Positions 3,933 to 6,365 of a stretch of DNA of 6,365 nt are shown in pieces (position 1 is the first letter of the stretch; every line of letters starts with the position of its first letter). The notes under the pieces were generated by a model. The model saw only the letters and a list, made by a program, of their open reading frames with translations. It searched no databases and was not told the origin of the DNA. The position numbers and the translations under genes were made by a program. Origin of the DNA: Tissierellia bacterium (GTDB lineage: Bacteria; Bacillota; Clostridia; Tissierellales; Tissierellaceae); the NCBI GenBank assembly GCA_012521625.1, contig JAAYLY010000016.1, positions 1 to 6,365 on the forward strand. Direction: 5' to 3'.

Positions 3933-6365
3933 ATGACCTTTGCAATATTGTTAATATTGAAGCTGCTACTATTTATGGACATAACCAAGGTCCAACACAA
4001 TAGTTGGGTTATATTCTTCATCAGTACACTGATAATACTATTCATTTTTAGTCTAATCCATTTTAGTAAAATTAGGCGTAAGAGAATTATAGGCCTTATC
4101 ATATACAGCATAATATCTTTAATTATGTTTGTAGATGTAATGTATTTTTGCTATTTTAATTCTTTTCCTTCCATAAGGATGATAAAGCAATTTAATCAAA
4201 TAGGGGCTATTAGGGACAGTATTTTTATGCTACTGAGCTTTAATAACCTGCTATTTATATTGGACCTGCCCCTCCATCTATTGTATTTCATAAAAAAACC
4301 AGCTATGGATGAAAACAAGCCCTATAATAACTATGTTAGGTTCGGTATACCTACTACCATAGCTTGTATCCTTATATTGACCTTTTCAGTGGTAAATGCC
4401 AAGGGATTGATAGTACCTATTATAAGGCAGGAGCCCTTTACCTATCATATTATGGATATTAGAGAGGTATTAGCAGCAAAGGATGAATATGAGGAAGATG
4501 CCGTTGAGGAAGTAGGCCTATTTACCCAAGGGGATTTGGATGAGCTGTTGGACCGAACCCAACTGAAGGATGGAAAATATACCGGAATAGGCAGGGGAAA
4601 AAATCTAATAGTAATACAGGTAGAGGCTTTACAGCATTTTGTTATAGACCTTATTTATGATGGGCAAGAAATAACACCTAACCTAAACAGCTTAATAAAG
4701 GAAAAGGGCAGCCTTTATTTCGACAACTATTATCAACAGTTGGGAAGAGGGAATACTTCCGATGCAGAATTCGTCACCAATAACTCCCTCTATCCCTCTA
4801 TGGAATACCCTACCTATGACCAATATGAACAAAATACCTTCTATGGCCTGCCCTGGATACTAAGGGATAATGGATATACAGCTTGGGTATTTCACGGATA
4901 TGAAAAGGATTTCTGGAATAGGGATAGGGCCTATGTAAATCAAGGCTTCCAAAGATTCATCTCACAAGATGACTTTGATTTGGTGGAGGCCATAGGCTTT
5001 GGGATAACCGATAGGGAATTCTTTAAGCAATCTATGGATTATTTAAAGGAATTGGATAGCATTGATGACAAGCCCTTCTATGCCTTCATGATTACTTTAA
5101 CCAGCCATACCCCTTTTAAGATGCCTGAAAAATATCAGAATCTAGAGCTTAGGCAGGAACATGAAGGTACCATATTAGGGGATTATCTTCAAGCCATCCA
5201 TTATACTGACAAGGAATTAGGAAGATTTATAGAGGCTTTAAAGGAGGAAGGTCTCTATGATAATACAGTGATTGCTATCTATGGCGATCACTTTGGTATA
5301 ACTGGATATAATCCTGAAGGGGTAGCATTGATGTCTGATTTCTTAAATATTGACTACGATATTAATGAAATGTTTAGGGTTCCATTAATTATCCATGTCC
5401 CAGGGACGGATATTAATGAAACCATAAGTAAAATAGGAAGCCAGTTGGACTTTCTACCCACCATCTTAAACATTATGGGTTACAAAATTGAAAAAGGAAT
5501 TATGTTCGGCAGGGATCTAGTAAACTACGATGGATGGAACTTCGTAGCCACTCAAACCTTCAGAATTAAGGGGACCTTTATAGATGACGATACCCTCTTC
5601 TATATGTCTAGCGATGGGCTATTTGAAAATAGCGAAGCCTACCACAGGAAGACTAGAGAGCCTATAGAATTAGAAGAGGTTAGGGAAAGATATGAATATG
5701 TAATATCTGAAATAAATAAATCCAATTATATATTAAAAACAGATTTAATAAAAGAGCTGATTGAACACCGAGACTCCATCGACCTAGATAAGTTAAAGGA
5801 AAAGAATATACCCCATGAAAAGTATATAATTAAATGCTATAAGGATCCCTTAGAAGAATTAAGTGAAAAGTATAAGGAAGGCCACCGAATAATGGCTGTT
5901 AAGCTCCAATTTACTGATGATGAAGATATAGTACTAGTAAGCGGCCATAGGGTTGAGGATTTGGCTTCTTGGATGGAGGAGCATGAAGATGCCTATCTAC
6001 TTTTAAAAACTGACGAGTGGGATAAGGGTATCTTTTTAAGGGTCAAGGACCAATACCCCAATATAAAGGATAGGCTAATAGCTGAACTGACCAAATTTGA
6101 CCAGTATTATAGATTGTCCAACAAGGCCTTTGAAAATATCTTTTTTAATACAACTAAGGGAAGTTATAATAGAGAAGAGATCCTAGACTTTGTGAAGAGG
6201 AATCTTGTCACTGGAATCATTTTAAAGGAGGAAAATTTAGAGGACTCCTTTATAGAGGAAATAAAAAATCTGGAAATATCCATCTACCTAGATGGGGTTG
6301 AGAAAGAGGCTGATATAAAACAATATGAAAATATAGATGGATTAATTAGGCCAGTAGAAAAAACC
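3933..6365 (+). CDS. LtaS-family phosphoglycerol transferase fused to a degenerate GDPD-like domain (3' end outside window)
   Basis: The frame is open from the ATG at 3933 to the window edge (811 codons, no stop), so the gene is 3'-truncated only by the window. AGGAGG (3920-3925) lies seven bases before the ATG. Five N-terminal membrane segments (about 3-19, 25-43, 52-71, 97-120, 138-157) precede an extracellular sulfatase-fold domain (about 223-530). By comparison with S. aureus LtaS, metal and catalytic residues are present: E231, nucleophile T275 in GRGNTSDAEF, D452 and H453 in YGDHFG, plus FWNRD (327-331) and H392 in TLTSHTPF. It should transfer glycerol phosphate from phosphatidylglycerol to a teichoic-acid-like polymer or glycolipid. 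Known LtaS proteins are about 650 residues and end soon after this domain. Here a charged linker (about 565-630) leads to residues 638-806, which follow the GDPD barrel pattern but lack its HRG, ExD and HD residues. LtaS core: confident. Exact product and C-terminal role: uncertain. Confidence 0.88.
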   Translation, partial: MTFAILLILKLLLFMDITKVQHNSWVIFFISTLIILFIFSLIHFSKIRRKRIIGLIIYSIISLIMFVDVMYFCYFNSFPSIRMIKQFNQIGAIRDSIFMLLSFNNLLFILDLPLHLLYFIKKPAMDENKPYNNYVRFGIPTTIACILILTFSVVNAKGLIVPIIRQEPFTYHIMDIREVLAAKDEYEEDAVEEVGLFTQGDLDELLDRTQLKDGKYTGIGRGKNLIVIQVEALQHFVIDLIYDGQEITPNLNSLIKEKGSLYFDNYYQQLGRGNTSDAEFVTNNSLYPSMEYPTYDQYEQNTFYGLPWILRDNGYTAWVFHGYEKDFWNRDRAYVNQGFQRFISQDDFDLVEAIGFGITDREFFKQSMDYLKELDSIDDKPFYAFMITLTSHTPFKMPEKYQNLELRQEHEGTILGDYLQAIHYTDKELGRFIEALKEEGLYDNTVIAIYGDHFGITGYNPEGVALMSDFLNIDYDINEMFRVPLIIHVPGTDINETISKIGSQLDFLPTILNIMGYKIEKGIMFGRDLVNYDGWNFVATQTFRIKGTFIDDDTLFYMSSDGLFENSEAYHRKTREPIELEEVRERYEYVISEINKSNYILKTDLIKELIEHRDSIDLDKLKEKNIPHEKYIIKCYKDPLEELSEKYKEGHRIMAVKLQFTDDEDIVLVSGHRVEDLASWMEEHEDAYLLLKTDEWDKGIFLRVKDQYPNIKDRLIAELTKFDQYYRLSNKAFENIFFNTTKGSYNREEILDFVKRNLVTGIILKEENLEDSFIEEIKNLEISIYLDGVEKEADIKQYENIDGLIRPVEKT

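Noticed and set aside
3893..4111. Minus-strand open frame of 72 codons over the start of the LtaS-like gene
   Set aside because: It is antisense to the N-terminal membrane segments of the plus-strand gene, has no ribosome binding site or recognisable motif, and is a shadow frame.

Overview
The window looks like a chromosomal segment of a low-GC Gram-positive anaerobe (Firmicutes, most likely Clostridia/Tissierellia). The reasons are the strong AT bias, the heavy use of ATA, AGG and CTA codons, near-consensus GGAGG ribosome binding sites, sigma-A type promoters, a lipobox-bearing binding protein and a lipoteichoic-acid-synthase-type enzyme. No mobile element, CRISPR array or phage gene is visible.

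Layout. (1) Bases 94-256 are a self-contained tRNA-Ala(GGC) unit with its own promoter, an encoded CCA end and an intrinsic terminator. (2) Bases 319-1007 hold a promoter, a small 5'-UTR hairpin and a 201-residue class I SAM-dependent methyltransferase of unassigned substrate. (3) Bases 1072-3734, on the minus strand, are a complete molybdate ABC-transport operon. It reads modA (lipoprotein binding protein), modB (permease), modC (ATPase with a C-terminal TOBE/Mop-like region) from a near-consensus promoter at 3734-3706. The genes are tightly packed, with each downstream SD overlapping the upstream stop codon. The operon converges on the methyltransferase gene. (4) Bases 3665-3932 are a divergent intergenic region rich in short direct and inverted repeats. 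(5) From 3933 to the window edge a large plus-strand gene stays open for 811 codons. It encodes a membrane-anchored LtaS-family phosphoglycerol transferase with all main catalytic residues, followed by about 170 residues that resemble a glycerophosphodiester phosphodiesterase (GDPD) barrel lacking its metal/catalytic signature.

How the genes fit together. ModA captures molybdate outside the membrane, ModB passes it through and ModC drives uptake, supplying molybdenum-cofactor enzymes whose genes are not in this window. The LtaS-like protein would polymerise or transfer glycerol phosphate at the cell surface, and shares only a divergent promoter region with the mod operon. The methyltransferase and tRNA are independent units. 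The most unusual item is the LtaS plus degenerate GDPD-like fusion; the rest is conventional.
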